A DNA stretch of 64,000 bases, taken from positions 51,425 through 115,424 of the forward strand of contig CAAERQ010000013.1 in assembly GCA_900758475.1 (NCBI GenBank). The letters run 5' to 3'. The DNA comes from an uncultured Collinsella sp. (GTDB lineage Bacteria > Actinomycetota > Coriobacteriia > Coriobacteriales > Coriobacteriaceae). Made by a program: the position numbers and the translations under genes. Below the pieces are notes generated by a model. That model had not been told where the DNA came from, did not search any database, and saw only the letters and a program-made list of their open reading frames with translations. Below, piece after piece: positions 17,038-25,153 of this stretch (positions are counted from its first letter, which is position 1; every line of letters begins with the position of its first letter).

Positions 17038-17964
17038 CTATGCGAGCTCGTCGGCAATAGCTGCGACCTGCTCGGCCGTTTCGCACGAATACACACGAAC
17101 GTCGCTCAACGTACGCTTGACCAGGCCGGACAGCGTTTTGCCGGGGCCGACCTCAATAAACGTGTCGATGCCCTGATCCTGCAGAGCATGCAGCGTGTCG
17201 ACCCAGCGCACGGCATGACTCACCTGGTTGGCCAGCACCTCCGATGCCGCCTGCGGGTCGGCCGGATAAGGTGCCGCCGTCATATTTGCCATAACAGGAA
17301 TGAGCAACGGGGACGGCGCGTGACCGGCATCGATATATGCAGCAAGGCCACAGGTCGCCTCGGCCATATAGGGGCTATGGAATGCACCCGACACCGCGAC
17401 CTTCATGGCCCGGCCACCAGCCTCTTTTACCAGGACGTCGAGGGCCTGCAACACATCGGGCGCTCCGGCCACAACCGTCTGCTGCGGACTGTTGTAGTTG
17501 ACCGGCCAGCAGTCCTCGCCGGCCTGTTTTGCCAAGCCCTCGACCTGCGCCGCATCGAGTTTGATGACGGCGCGCATTCCGCCGGGGTGACACTCGGCCG
17601 CTGTGGCCATCAATGCCGCGCGCTCGCACACAAGCTCAAAGCCCGCTCGCGTATCGAACGCCCCCGCAAAGGTGAGTGCAGCGACCTCGCCCAGCGAGAA
17701 TCCCGCACAAGCGGCAGGCACCACGCCGCGCTCGCGCAGGGCGGTAGCCGCTGCCAGGTCGTGAACGAACACGCACGGCTGCGTGTTCTCGGTCTGCGAG
17801 AGCTCCTCCTTGGAGGCGCTCCGGCACTGCTCGCTGGTCCCCGGGCGTACCTCATCGGCAATGGCGAACACCTCGGCGGCCGCCGGTGATGCCTCGATGA
17901 GATCGACGCCCATCGCGGGGTGCTGGGCGCCCTGGCCGGCAAACAGAAACGCTACGCTACCCAT
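17038..17964 (-). CDS. fabD: Malonyl-CoA:ACP transacylase
   Basis: Moves malonyl from CoA to ACP. The 308-residue protein starts MGSVAFLFAGQGAQHPAMG. The nucleophile Ser is in CAGFSLGEVAALTFAGA, and the partner His is in SGAFHSPYM. The start overlaps the end of fabK by 13 bp, which implies coupling; the longer upstream frame is excluded because it would run deep into fabK. Confidence 0.95.
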   Translation of the reverse strand: MGSVAFLFAGQGAQHPAMGVDLIEASPAAAEVFAIADEVRPGTSEQCRSASKEELSQTENTQPCVFVHDLAAATALRERGVVPAACAGFSLGEVAALTFAGAFDTRAGFELVCERAALMATAAECHPGGMRAVIKLDAAQVEGLAKQAGEDCWPVNYNSPQQTVVAGAPDVLQALDVLVKEAGGRAMKVAVSGAFHSPYMAEATCGLAAYIDAGHAPSPLLIPVMANMTAAPYPADPQAASEVLANQVSHAVRWVDTLHALQDQGIDTFIEVGPGKTLSGLVKRTLSDVRVYSCETAEQVAAIADELA

Positions 17965-18896
17965 GCGCACGCACCCTTCAGGACGCGCTCGGCACCCTCG
18001 ACCAGATCGTCGACGATTTCGCGTGCGCTCTGGCGTTCGTTGACCATGCCAGCAATCTGTCCGCACAAATACGAACCCTCTTCGTAATTACCGTCCTTGG
18101 CGGCCTTGCGAAGCGCGCCCGTGCCCATGGCCCCGAGCTCCTCGGGACTTGCGCCCGCCGCCTCGTTCTTGGCATACGCGTTGGTGAAGGGGCTCTTGAG
18201 GGCGCGAACCGGATGTCCCGTCGAGCGACCGGTCGCACGCGTCGACGTGTCGCCCGCCTTGAGCACCAGCTCTTTGTATTGCTCGGAGACGGTACACTCA
18301 TCGGCAACGAGAAATCGCGTGCCCACTTGGACGCCAGCGGCGCCAAGCATAAAGGCGGCCGCCACCCCGCGGCCATCCGCGATACCGCCGGCTGCCACAA
18401 CGGGGATATCGACCGCGTCGACAACCTGCGGAACGAGCGCCATCGTCGACGTCTCGCCAATATGGCCGCCTGATTCGGTGCCCTCGGCAACCACGGCAGT
18501 GGCCCCGCGACGCGCCACGAGACGCGCCAGCGCCACCGAAGCCACGACGGGAATAACCTTGATGCCTGCATCGATCCAGGCCTTCATGTACTTGGTGGGA
18601 TTGCCGGCGCCGGTCACCACAACGGGTACCCGCTCATCAATCACCACTTGTGCGACCTCGTCGACAAACGGACTCATGAGCATAACGTTGACGCCAAAAG
18701 GCTTATCCGTCTTGGTGCGCAGCTCGTGAATCTGATCGCGCAGCCAGTTTGCGTCGGCATTCATGGCCGCAATAATGCCCAACCCGCCGGCCTCGGACAC
18801 GGCCGAGGCAAGCGAAGCATCGGCAATCCAGGCCATGCCGCCCTGGAACACGGGCTTTTCGATGCCGAGCAGCTCGCAGAGAGGAGACTTGAGCAT
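17952..18896 (-). CDS. fabK: Enoyl-ACP reductase, FMN-dependent FabK type
   Basis: Carries out the last reduction of the elongation cycle. The 314-residue TIM-barrel flavoprotein starts KSPLCELLGIEKPVFQGGMA and has the FMN/phosphate segments VVVTGAGNP, AEGTESGGHIGE and AAGGIADGRGVAAA. FabK instead of FabI is common in streptococci and predicts natural triclosan tolerance (family knowledge). The start region reads TAGTGATG, overlapping the acpP stop; either GTG or ATG could initiate. Confidence 0.92.
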   Translation of the reverse strand: MLKSPLCELLGIEKPVFQGGMAWIADASLASAVSEAGGLGIIAAMNADANWLRDQIHELRTKTDKPFGVNVMLMSPFVDEVAQVVIDERVPVVVTGAGNPTKYMKAWIDAGIKVIPVVASVALARLVARRGATAVVAEGTESGGHIGETSTMALVPQVVDAVDIPVVAAGGIADGRGVAAAFMLGAAGVQVGTRFLVADECTVSEQYKELVLKAGDTSTRATGRSTGHPVRALKSPFTNAYAKNEAAGASPEELGAMGTGALRKAAKDGNYEEGSYLCGQIAGMVNERQSAREIVDDLVEGAERVLKGACAWVA

Positions 18897-18898
18897 CA

Positions 18899-19135
18899 CT
18901 ACTTCTCCAATGCCGCCTCGACCGTATCGACGAACTCGCCGACCGTCTTGGGGTTCTCCTCGGTATCGAGCTCAATGCCAAACTCGTCCTCGACGGCGAC
19001 GAGGATCTCGACGGTGCCCAGGCTGTCGAGGCCAATCTCCTCGAGCGTGGACTCGGGCTTCATCTCGACGTCGTCAAGGCCAGCGGTCTCGCGGATAACG
19101 TCGCAAACGCGCTTGAAGGTCTTCTGATCTGCCAT
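18899..19135 (-). CDS. acpP: Acyl carrier protein
   Basis: A 78-residue acidic helical protein that carries acyl chains on 4'-phosphopantetheine. The modified Ser is in EEIGLDSLGTVEILVAVED (DSL motif, near residue 38). AAAGGAG precedes the ATG. It lies between fabH and fabK, as in streptococci. Confidence 0.97.
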   Translation of the reverse strand: MADQKTFKRVCDVIRETAGLDDVEMKPESTLEEIGLDSLGTVEILVAVEDEFGIELDTEENPKTVGEFVDTVEAALEK

Positions 19136-19187
19136 GGTAGTTCTCCTTTGTTTGTGCCCTAGGGGCGTTTTTATTTCCTATGTGCGA

Positions 19188-20147
19188 CTACTTCCAACGA
19201 AGCAGATAGCCACCTATATCCAGGCCGGCGCCAAATCCAACGAGGGCGATGGTGTCGTCCTCATTCAGTGCGCCGGTACGTGCCAGCCGGTCAAACGCAA
19301 AGGGAATGCAGGCGCTCGAAATGTTGCCGGTCTCGCGTAGCGTTCGAACCACGCGCTCGTCTGGCACGCCGAGACGCTTGACCGCCTGACTCAGGATTCG
19401 TTCGTTAGCCTGATGGAATACAAAATGATCGATGTCTTCGACCGAAATGCCCGCATCGCTCGCAAGCTTATGGACCGTGTCGCAGATGGCGTTGACGCCG
19501 AACTTGAACACGCGGCGACCATTCATGGACAGCACGCTCGCGCTATCTGCGGAGTCCTTAAACGGCGAGGTGCCGACCAGACCGGGAACGCGCAACGTCT
19601 CGACGTCGGGCGCTGTCGAAAGCTCAACGGCAAGAGGGTTGTCTCCCCCAGCCCCTATGACCGCAGCACCCGCGCCATCGCCAAAGAGCACGCACGTGGC
19701 ACGGTCGGTCCAATCGAGCGCGCGCGTCATCTGCTCGGCGGCAACGACCAGCACGTGCTTGGCGCGACCGCGGGCGATATAACCCTCGGCGACATCGAGC
19801 GCAAATACGAAGCCGGCACAAGCCGCCGAAACGTCGAAGGCAGGACATGTGGCACCCAGGTGCTCAGCAACGGCGCACGCTTCGGCAGGAACGAGGTGAT
19901 CGCCCGTCGTCGTCGAACAGACGATAAGATTCAGCTGGCTCGCGTCGATTCCGGATACCTGAAGCGCCCGCTCGCTCGCCGCTACGGCAAGGTCGTCGAG
20001 TGACTCAGTGGTGCAGACGTGGCGGCTCTTGATACCGGTGCGGGTAAAAATCCACTCATCCGAGGTATCGAGGAACTCGGACAGCTCGTCATTGGAAACA
20101 CTGCGCGTAGGAAGCGCCGAGCCTGTTCCAAGAATCGTGAAACCCAT
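19188..20147 (-). CDS. fabH: Beta-ketoacyl-ACP synthase III
   Basis: Starts fatty-acid synthesis by condensing acetyl-CoA with malonyl-ACP. The 319-residue protein begins MGFTILGTGSALPTRSVSND. The Cys-His-Asn triad is visible: Cys in DVSAACAGFVFALD, His in VFHQANERILSQA and Asn in ETGNISSACIPFA. The ATG at 20145-20147 has a perfect AAAGGAGG upstream. It is the first gene of the FAS II operon, so its upstream region controls the whole pathway. Confidence 0.96.
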   Translation of the reverse strand: MGFTILGTGSALPTRSVSNDELSEFLDTSDEWIFTRTGIKSRHVCTTESLDDLAVAASERALQVSGIDASQLNLIVCSTTTGDHLVPAEACAVAEHLGATCPAFDVSAACAGFVFALDVAEGYIARGRAKHVLVVAAEQMTRALDWTDRATCVLFGDGAGAAVIGAGGDNPLAVELSTAPDVETLRVPGLVGTSPFKDSADSASVLSMNGRRVFKFGVNAICDTVHKLASDAGISVEDIDHFVFHQANERILSQAVKRLGVPDERVVRTLRETGNISSACIPFAFDRLARTGALNEDDTIALVGFGAGLDIGGYLLRWK

Positions 20148-20165
20148 CACTAACCTCCTTTGAGT

Positions 20166-20229
20166 TGTTGACGTGTTTACATCGACCAAGAGAGGATAGC
20201 GCATTTCAGTCATTGTTGACGTGTTAACA
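20166..20229. promoter_or_regulatory. Paired operator-like palindromes between fabH and birA
   Basis: Two near-identical 16-bp sites, TGTTGACGTGTTTACA at 20166-20181 and TGTTGACGTGTTAACA at 20214-20229, begin 48 bp apart. Each is an imperfect dyad with half-sites TGTTRAC and GTYAACA around GT. On the minus strand a possible -10 (TATCCT, 20193-20198) for fabH puts the second site over the -35 region and the first just after the start point. That is the layout expected for a repressor of fatty-acid synthesis. No regulator gene is adjacent; streptococci have FabT here. Confidence 0.7.
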
Positions 20230-20323
20230 TTAAATTGTCCAAATGCGACAAAGGCTTCACATTGTGTCTGTCTCTCGACACCATTGCGTTATTCACTTAT
20301 TCATTAAGGAGGTAGCAGCCGCT

Positions 20324-21100
20324 ATGGATGCCCAATTAACGATAGTCGACGTAACCGGATCGACCAACGATGACCTGCTCGAAGCAGGAAAACAAGGAGC
20401 GCCGCACGGCACAGGACTTGCCGCCCGGGCTCAGACAGCAGGACGCGGCCGGCGCGGCCACAAGTGGGATTCAACCGCCGGCAACCTATTGCTTTCGATT
20501 GTCCTGCGTCCATGCGTTAATCCTGCAAAGTACTCTGGTCTTGCCGCCGTCAGCGGCCTAGCGGTGCTCGAGGCGCTCGAAAAGCAGGGTCTTGCAAACG
20601 AGATTGGCCTCAAATGGCCCAACGACCTGATCGCGCGAGGACGCAAGCTCGGCGGCATTCTGGTCGAGGCGGCACGCGACAACAAAGGCATGCCCTTCGC
20701 CGTCTGCGGCATTGGCGTCAATGTGAACTACACGCCCCAAGAGGTGCCCGATGGCGGCCTGGCGGCAATTGGCCTCTCGGACCTCAACGAGAATGTTCCC
20801 GCCGTCGATGTGTTACTCAAGGAGGTCTATCACACCGTCGTAAACGCTGTGGACGCGTGGGCAGATCTGCTCAACGCCATGGAAGAAGACGCCGGACCGC
20901 TCGCGCCCGTCCACGGCGAATATATCGGTCATCTCAATTGGATTGGGGAGCACGTTATCGCCCGTTCCCCTGCCGGTGACGAGCTGGCGCGTGGCATCTT
21001 TCAAACGGTCGATGACTTTGGTCGCGCGTGCATCGAGACAGAAGACGACTTGCGATCCTTCCATTTTGAGGAGGCATCGCTGCGTCCCATGGGTAAATAG
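20324..21100 (+). CDS. birA: Biotin--[acetyl-CoA-carboxylase] ligase
   Basis: Activates biotin with ATP and attaches it to the Lys of AccB. The 258-residue protein starts MDAQLTIVDVTGSTNDDLLE and contains the biotinyl-AMP loop GRGRRGHKWDSTAGNLLLS and KWPNDLI. There is no N-terminal DNA-binding helix-turn-helix, so this is a class I ligase that should not itself repress. The start is set by AAGGAGG 11 bases upstream. It is divergent from the operon that encodes its substrate AccB. Confidence 0.94.
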   Translation: MDAQLTIVDVTGSTNDDLLEAGKQGAPHGTGLAARAQTAGRGRRGHKWDSTAGNLLLSIVLRPCVNPAKYSGLAAVSGLAVLEALEKQGLANEIGLKWPNDLIARGRKLGGILVEAARDNKGMPFAVCGIGVNVNYTPQEVPDGGLAAIGLSDLNENVPAVDVLLKEVYHTVVNAVDAWADLLNAMEEDAGPLAPVHGEYIGHLNWIGEHVIARSPAGDELARGIFQTVDDFGRACIETEDDLRSFHFEEASLRPMGK

Positions 21101-21160
21101 AGCGCCACAGTCACCCATTCGGCTGCATTACCCGGGTCCCCATGGCCACCATTCAAAACA

Positions 21161-21197
21161 AAAGAGCCCCGCTACCGTAATGGCAGCGGGGCTCTTT
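21161..21197. terminator. Bidirectional terminator between birA and rpsJ
   Basis: AAAGAGCCCCGCTACC pairs with GGCAGCGGGGCTCTTT around GTAAT. A-runs and T-runs on both sides let it serve birA on the plus strand and rpsJ on the minus strand. Confidence 0.85.
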
Positions 21198-21216
21198 AAG
21201 CTAAGAGCGATATCGC

Positions 21217-21525
21217 TTAGAGCTTGATGTCGATGTCGACGCCAGCGGGAAGGTCGAGACGCATGAGCGAATCAACGGTGCCCGAGGTGGGGTCGAGGAT
21301 GTCGATGAGGCGCTTGTGGGTGCGCATCTCGAACTGCTCACGGGAGTCCTTGTTCACGTGCGGCGAGCGGATAACCGTGTACAGGTTGCGCTCGGTGGGC
21401 AGGGGGACAGGACCGGAAACGCGAGCGCCGGTCTTCTGAGCGGTCTCGACGATGAGCTTCGCGGACTGATCGACGACCTCGTGATCATAGCCCTTGAGGC
21501 GAATGCGGATCTTCTGGGTAGCCAA
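21217..21525 (-). CDS. rpsJ: 30S ribosomal protein S10
   Basis: S10 joins the 30S head and also partners NusB in antitermination. The 102-residue protein includes IRIRLKGYDHEVVDQSA and the family segment HVNKDSREQFEMRTHKR. The start codon is TTG at 21523-21525, six bases after GGAGGTTT; no ATG fits. It is the last gene of the rpsL operon, 60 bp after fusA, and is separated from rplC by 14 kb. Confidence 0.97.
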   Translation of the reverse strand: MATQKIRIRLKGYDHEVVDQSAKLIVETAQKTGARVSGPVPLPTERNLYTVIRSPHVNKDSREQFEMRTHKRLIDILDPTSGTVDSLMRLDLPAGVDIDIKL

Positions 21526-21585
21526 CTTAAACCTCCAAAGAGTGCGAGAGATGTTCTCGCGGATTACGTAACAGGGAGCTCGAAC

Positions 21586-23685
21586 TTAGGCGTTCTTGCT
21601 CATGACCTCGTCCACGATGGACTTGGGCGCGGGCTCATAAGAGTCGAACTGCATCGTGTAGGATGCACGGCCCTGGGTCTGGGAGCGAAGGTCGGTAGCG
21701 TAACCGAACATCTCGCCCAGCGGCACCTTGGCACGGATGAGCTTGCTGTTCTTGCGATCCTCCATGCCCTCGATCTTGCCGCGGCGACCGGAGAGGTTGC
21801 CCATAACGTCGCCCATGTACTGCTCGGGGGTCTCGACCTCGACAGCCATGATCGGCTCGAGCAGCTGCGGGTCGGACTTCTTAAGGGCGTCCTTGATGGC
21901 CATGGAACCGGCGATCTTGAAGGCGGCCTCGGAGGAGTCGACCTCGTGGTAAGAACCGTCGAACAGGGTGACCTTGACGTCGAGGACCGGGAAGCCGGCG
22001 ATAACACCGGTGTTCAGGGCCTCCTGGATGCCCTTGTCGATGGACGGGATGTACTCCTTGGGCACGACGCCGCCGACGATAGCGTTGACGAACTCGTAGC
22101 CGAAGCCCTCCTCCATCTTCTCGAGCTTGATGACGGCGTGGCCGTACTGACCGCGACCACCGGACTGACGGACGAACTTGCCCTCAGCCTTCTCGACGTC
22201 GTGACCAGCGGTCTCGCGGTAGGCAACCTGGGGCTTACCCACGTTAGCGTCAACCTTGAACTCGCGGAGCAGACGGTCGACGATGATCTCGAGGTGCAGC
22301 TCGCCCATGCCGGCGATGATGGTCTGGCCGGTCTCGTGGTTGGTGGACACCTGGAAGGTCGGGTCCTCCTCGGCGAGCTTGGTCAGAGCCAGGGACATCT
22401 TGTCCTGCTCGGCCTTAGTCTTGGGCTCGATGGCAACGTCGATAACGGGCTTAGCGAACTCGATCTTCTCGAGGACGATCTCCTTGCCCTCGGCGCACAG
22501 GGTGTCACCGGTGGTGGAGTTCTTGAAACCGACGCAAGCGACGATGTCGCCGGCGGCAGCGTCGTCACGGTCGATACGCTCGGCGGCGTTCATCTCGAGG
22601 ATGCGGCCGAGGCGCTCGCGCTGACCGTTGGAAGCGTTGACCACGTAGGAGCCGGACTCGGCACGGCCGGAGTAAACGCGGACGTAGGTGAGCTTACCGA
22701 CGAACGGGTCGGTCATGATCTTGAAGACCAGGCCGGAGAAGGGCTCGTCGAAGGAAGGATGACGCTGGATCTCCTCGCCGGTGTCCGGATCGGTACCGGT
22801 GACAGCCTCAACGTCGAGCGGGCTGGGCAGGTAGTCGACGACAGCGTCGAGCAGCTCCTGAACGCCCTTGTTCTTGTAGGCGGAGCCCACGAAGACGAGG
22901 TTGAGCTCGTTGGCCAGAACGCCCTTACGCAGAGCAGCCTTGAGCTCCTCGACGGTGAAGTCCTCCTCCATGAGGATCTTCTCCATGAGCTCGTCGTCAA
23001 AGCTGGCAGCAGCGTCGAGGAGCTCCTCGCGCTTGGTGGCAGCGATGTCGGCAAACTCAGCCGGGATCTCGTCCATCGGCTCGGGGTAGGTCATGCCCTT
23101 CTCGTCGGCCTTGAAGTCCCATGCAGTCATGGTGACCAGGTCGATGACGCCCCAGAAGTTGTCCTCGGCGCCCATCGGGACCTGAGCGGCCACGGCGTTA
23201 GCGTCGAGACGATCCTTCATGGTCTCGATAGCGTTGAAGAAGTCAGCGCCCACGCGGTCATACTTATTGATGAAGGCGATGCGGGGGACGTTGAAGGTAG
23301 AAGCCTGACGCCAAACGGTCTCAGACTGGGGCTGAACGCCGGCAACGGCGTCGAAGACGGCGACAGCGCCATCGAGGACGCGCAGGCAGCGCTCGACCTC
23401 GGCGGTGAAGTCAACGTGGCCCGGGGTGTCGATGATCTGGATGCGGTAGTCCTTACCGTCCTTGTTCCAGAAGCACGTGGTAGCAGCGGAGGTAATGGTT
23501 ACGCCGCGCTCCTGCTCCTGAACCATCCAGTCCATGGTGGCAGCGCCCTCATGGACCTCACCGATCTTGTGGGTCTTACCGGTGTAGTAAAGAATACGCT
23601 CGGTCGTGGTGGTCTTACCGGCATCGATGTGGGCCATGATGCCGATGTTACGGGTATCGGAAAGCTTGTACTTAGGCTTAGCCAT
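21586..23685 (-). CDS. fusA: Translation elongation factor G
   Basis: A 699-residue GTPase that drives ribosomal translocation. GTP-binding motifs are AHIDAGKTTTTERI near residue 20, DTPGHVDF near residue 88 and NKYDRVG near residue 140. Domain IV carries the conserved GGRGQYGHAVIKLE. Full length, between rpsG and rpsJ, in the usual str-operon order but without tuf. Confidence 0.98.
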   Translation of the reverse strand: MAKPKYKLSDTRNIGIMAHIDAGKTTTTERILYYTGKTHKIGEVHEGAATMDWMVQEQERGVTITSAATTCFWNKDGKDYRIQIIDTPGHVDFTAEVERCLRVLDGAVAVFDAVAGVQPQSETVWRQASTFNVPRIAFINKYDRVGADFFNAIETMKDRLDANAVAAQVPMGAEDNFWGVIDLVTMTAWDFKADEKGMTYPEPMDEIPAEFADIAATKREELLDAAASFDDELMEKILMEEDFTVEELKAALRKGVLANELNLVFVGSAYKNKGVQELLDAVVDYLPSPLDVEAVTGTDPDTGEEIQRHPSFDEPFSGLVFKIMTDPFVGKLTYVRVYSGRAESGSYVVNASNGQRERLGRILEMNAAERIDRDDAAAGDIVACVGFKNSTTGDTLCAEGKEIVLEKIEFAKPVIDVAIEPKTKAEQDKMSLALTKLAEEDPTFQVSTNHETGQTIIAGMGELHLEIIVDRLLREFKVDANVGKPQVAYRETAGHDVEKAEGKFVRQSGGRGQYGHAVIKLEKMEEGFGYEFVNAIVGGVVPKEYIPSIDKGIQEALNTGVIAGFPVLDVKVTLFDGSYHEVDSSEAAFKIAGSMAIKDALKKSDPQLLEPIMAVEVETPEQYMGDVMGNLSGRRGKIEGMEDRKNSKLIRAKVPLGEMFGYATDLRSQTQGRASYTMQFDSYEPAPKSIVDEVMSKNA

Positions 23686-23704
23686 GTTAGTTCCTTACCT
23701 TAAC

Positions 23705-24178
23705 TTACCAACGATAGTGAGAGAACGCGCGGTTGGCCTCGGCCATCTTGAAGACGTCCTCACGCTTCTTGACGGAAGCGCCCAGGCCGTTGGAAGCGTC
23801 GAGAATCTCGTTGGCGAGACGCTCGGCCATGGTCTTCTCCTTGCGAGCGCGGGAGAAGTTGACGATCCAGCGGATACCCAGAGCGGTGGAACGACGGGAG
23901 TTGACCTCCATCGGGACCTGATAGGTAGCGCCACCGACACGCTTGGGCTTAACCTCGAGCGTGGGCTTGACGTTGTCCATAGCCTTCTTGAAGGTAGCGA
24001 GAGCGTCGCCACCCTCGGACTTCTCGGCAACGATCTCGAAAGCGGTGTAAACGATGCGCTCAGCGGTGGCCTTCTTGCCGTCAAGAAGGACCTTGTTGAT
24101 GAGCTGAGTCACCAGGCGGTTGTTGTAAACGGCGTCAGGCTGAACCTCACGACGATTAGCTGCTGCACGACGCGGCAT
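23705..24178 (-). CDS. rpsG: 30S ribosomal protein S7
   Basis: S7 nucleates assembly of the 30S head and in Escherichia coli represses its operon. The 157-residue protein starts MPRRAAANRREVQPDAVYNN and contains GGATYQVPMEVNSRRSTALG. It is followed after 19 bp by fusA. Confidence 0.98.
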   Translation of the reverse strand: MPRRAAANRREVQPDAVYNNRLVTQLINKVLLDGKKATAERIVYTAFEIVAEKSEGGDALATFKKAMDNVKPTLEVKPKRVGGATYQVPMEVNSRRSTALGIRWIVNFSRARKEKTMAERLANEILDASNGLGASVKKREDVFKMAEANRAFSHYRW

Positions 24179-24251
24179 GTGAAATCTCCTTAAGTGTCTA
24201 CCGTGCGGCGCTTAGGCGGCACACGGCGAAAGTATCAAAACGTTATCTGGC

Positions 24252-24629
24252 TTATTTGGCCTTGGGGCGCTTAGCACCGTACTTGGAACGGGCCTGCATA
24301 CGGTTCTGGACCGGAGCAGCGTCGTAGGCGCCACGGATGACGTGATAACGGACACCAGGGAGGTCACGGACACGACCGCCGCGGACGAGCACGATGGAGT
24401 GCTCCTGCAGGTTGTGGCCCTCACCCGGGATGTAAGCAGTAACTTCGATGCCGTTGACAAGGCGAACACGGGCAACCTTACGAAGAGCCGAGTTCGGCTT
24501 CTTGGGGCTCGTGGTGAAGACGCGGGTGCACACGCCGCGCTTCTGGGAGTTGTGCTGCAGAGCAGCGTTCTTGGACTTCTTGGGCACGGAACGACGGCCC
24601 TGGCGAACCAGCTGGTTAATAGTAGGCAA
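24252..24629 (-). CDS. rpsL: 30S ribosomal protein S12
   Basis: S12 is part of the decoding centre; changes in KKPNSALRKVARVRL and PGEGHNLQEH give streptomycin resistance in other bacteria, and both segments here read as the normal type. The 125-residue protein starts (M)PTINQLVRQGR. The initiation codon is TTG at 24627-24629, six bases after AAGGAG. It is the first gene of the operon. Confidence 0.98.
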   Translation of the reverse strand: MPTINQLVRQGRRSVPKKSKNAALQHNSQKRGVCTRVFTTSPKKPNSALRKVARVRLVNGIEVTAYIPGEGHNLQEHSIVLVRGGRVRDLPGVRYHVIRGAYDAAPVQNRMQARSKYGAKRPKAK

Positions 24630-24722
24630 AGCGTACTCCTTCTCGAATGATTCCAGCTTTCTGTAAAGTGCAACGGCTTGAATCGAGGGGTCAGCATCCC
24701 CCTACGAAACACGCAGTTCGAT

Positions 24723-24776
24723 AGGATACGTGGCGTTAGCTGTGCCGTCAACAGACCACGCCGCCGGGCGTATCCT
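24723..24776 (-). promoter_or_regulatory. rpsL operon promoter with an upstream motif
   Basis: On the minus strand the -35 TTGACG (24746-24751) and the -10 TATCCT (24723-24728) are 17 bp apart. Directly upstream, 24756-24776 is a diverged copy of the 26-bp motif (GATACGCCCGGC and GTGG are recognisable). The -10 region (GGATACGTGGCG) can also pair with the motif to form a 20-odd-base hairpin. Confidence 0.7.
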
Positions 24777-24834
24777 AAAATGAGCATATTTCCGCAAAGC
24801 CTACACAAAAGGAATCCCCTCCTGTGCGCAGGGG

Positions 24835-24975
24835 CGGATTCCCGGGCCGGGCGGCCTGCGGTTTAAGTTTGCTGCTCTACAGTCCTGACTCGCACGGAGA
24901 GCACATTAAGTGCTCTCCGGCTCGTGCGGAACTCGCGACAAACTTAAGCCGCCGGCCGCCCGGGCCGGGAATCCG
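24835..24975. repeat. Long hairpin element B (constant core, variable arms)
   Basis: The arms 24835-24870 and 24940-24975 (36 bp each) pair at 33 of 36 positions and flank a 69-nt core, the same core length as in element A. The inner stem pairs GGAGAGCAC with GTGCTCTCC across ATTAA, then GCAC with GTGC. Compared with element A the inner stem has compensatory changes on both sides. It lies 205 bp upstream of rpsL and about 84 bp upstream of the -35 box. Confidence 0.85.
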
Positions 24976-24997
24976 ACGTGCTCGGCGGGGCAACGCT

Positions 24998-25041
24998 ACC
25001 CGCCAAAAAGGGACAGGTTTATTTTGTTCGGTTTTATCTGG
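24998..25041 (+). repeat. Diverged GGGACAG-core palindrome
   Basis: CGCCAAAAAGGGACAGGTTT followed by ATTTTGTTCGGTTTTATCTG resembles the better-kept copy at 53425-53465, but the right stem is degraded. It sits between element B and the terminator of the anti-sigma gene. Confidence 0.55.
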
Positions 25042-25111
25042 GGAAACGTCGCGTTCCAGCGGTAATCTGCTCTCATCTGACGCATGGAAATCGGCGGCGT
25101 TTCCATTTAAC

Positions 25112-25147
25112 GCAAAAGAGGCCGCTTCCCCTAGTAGGAAGCGGCCC
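25112..25147 (-). terminator. Terminator of the sigma/anti-sigma operon
   Basis: GGCCGCTTCC (25120-25129) pairs with GGAAGCGGCC (25137-25146), and the minus strand continues into TCTTTTG. It starts 8 bp past the stop codon of the anti-sigma gene. Confidence 0.8.
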
Positions 25148-25153
25148 CAAATC

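Noticed and set aside
21316..23703. A 795-codon plus-strand frame over fusA, and similar long frames over the fab genes (14455-16686) and accDA (10910-12865)
   Set aside because: All are antisense to confidently identified genes and show no start signal or family motif.
24835..24975. Long hairpins as MITEs or transposon remnants
   Set aside because: Terminal arms differ completely between copies, no target-site duplication is visible, and it is the core, not the ends, that is conserved. Kept open only as a mechanism for arm formation.
24835..24975. Long hairpins as integron attC sites or retron RNA
   Set aside because: No GTTRRRY/RYYYAAC boxes and no integrase or reverse transcriptase in the window.
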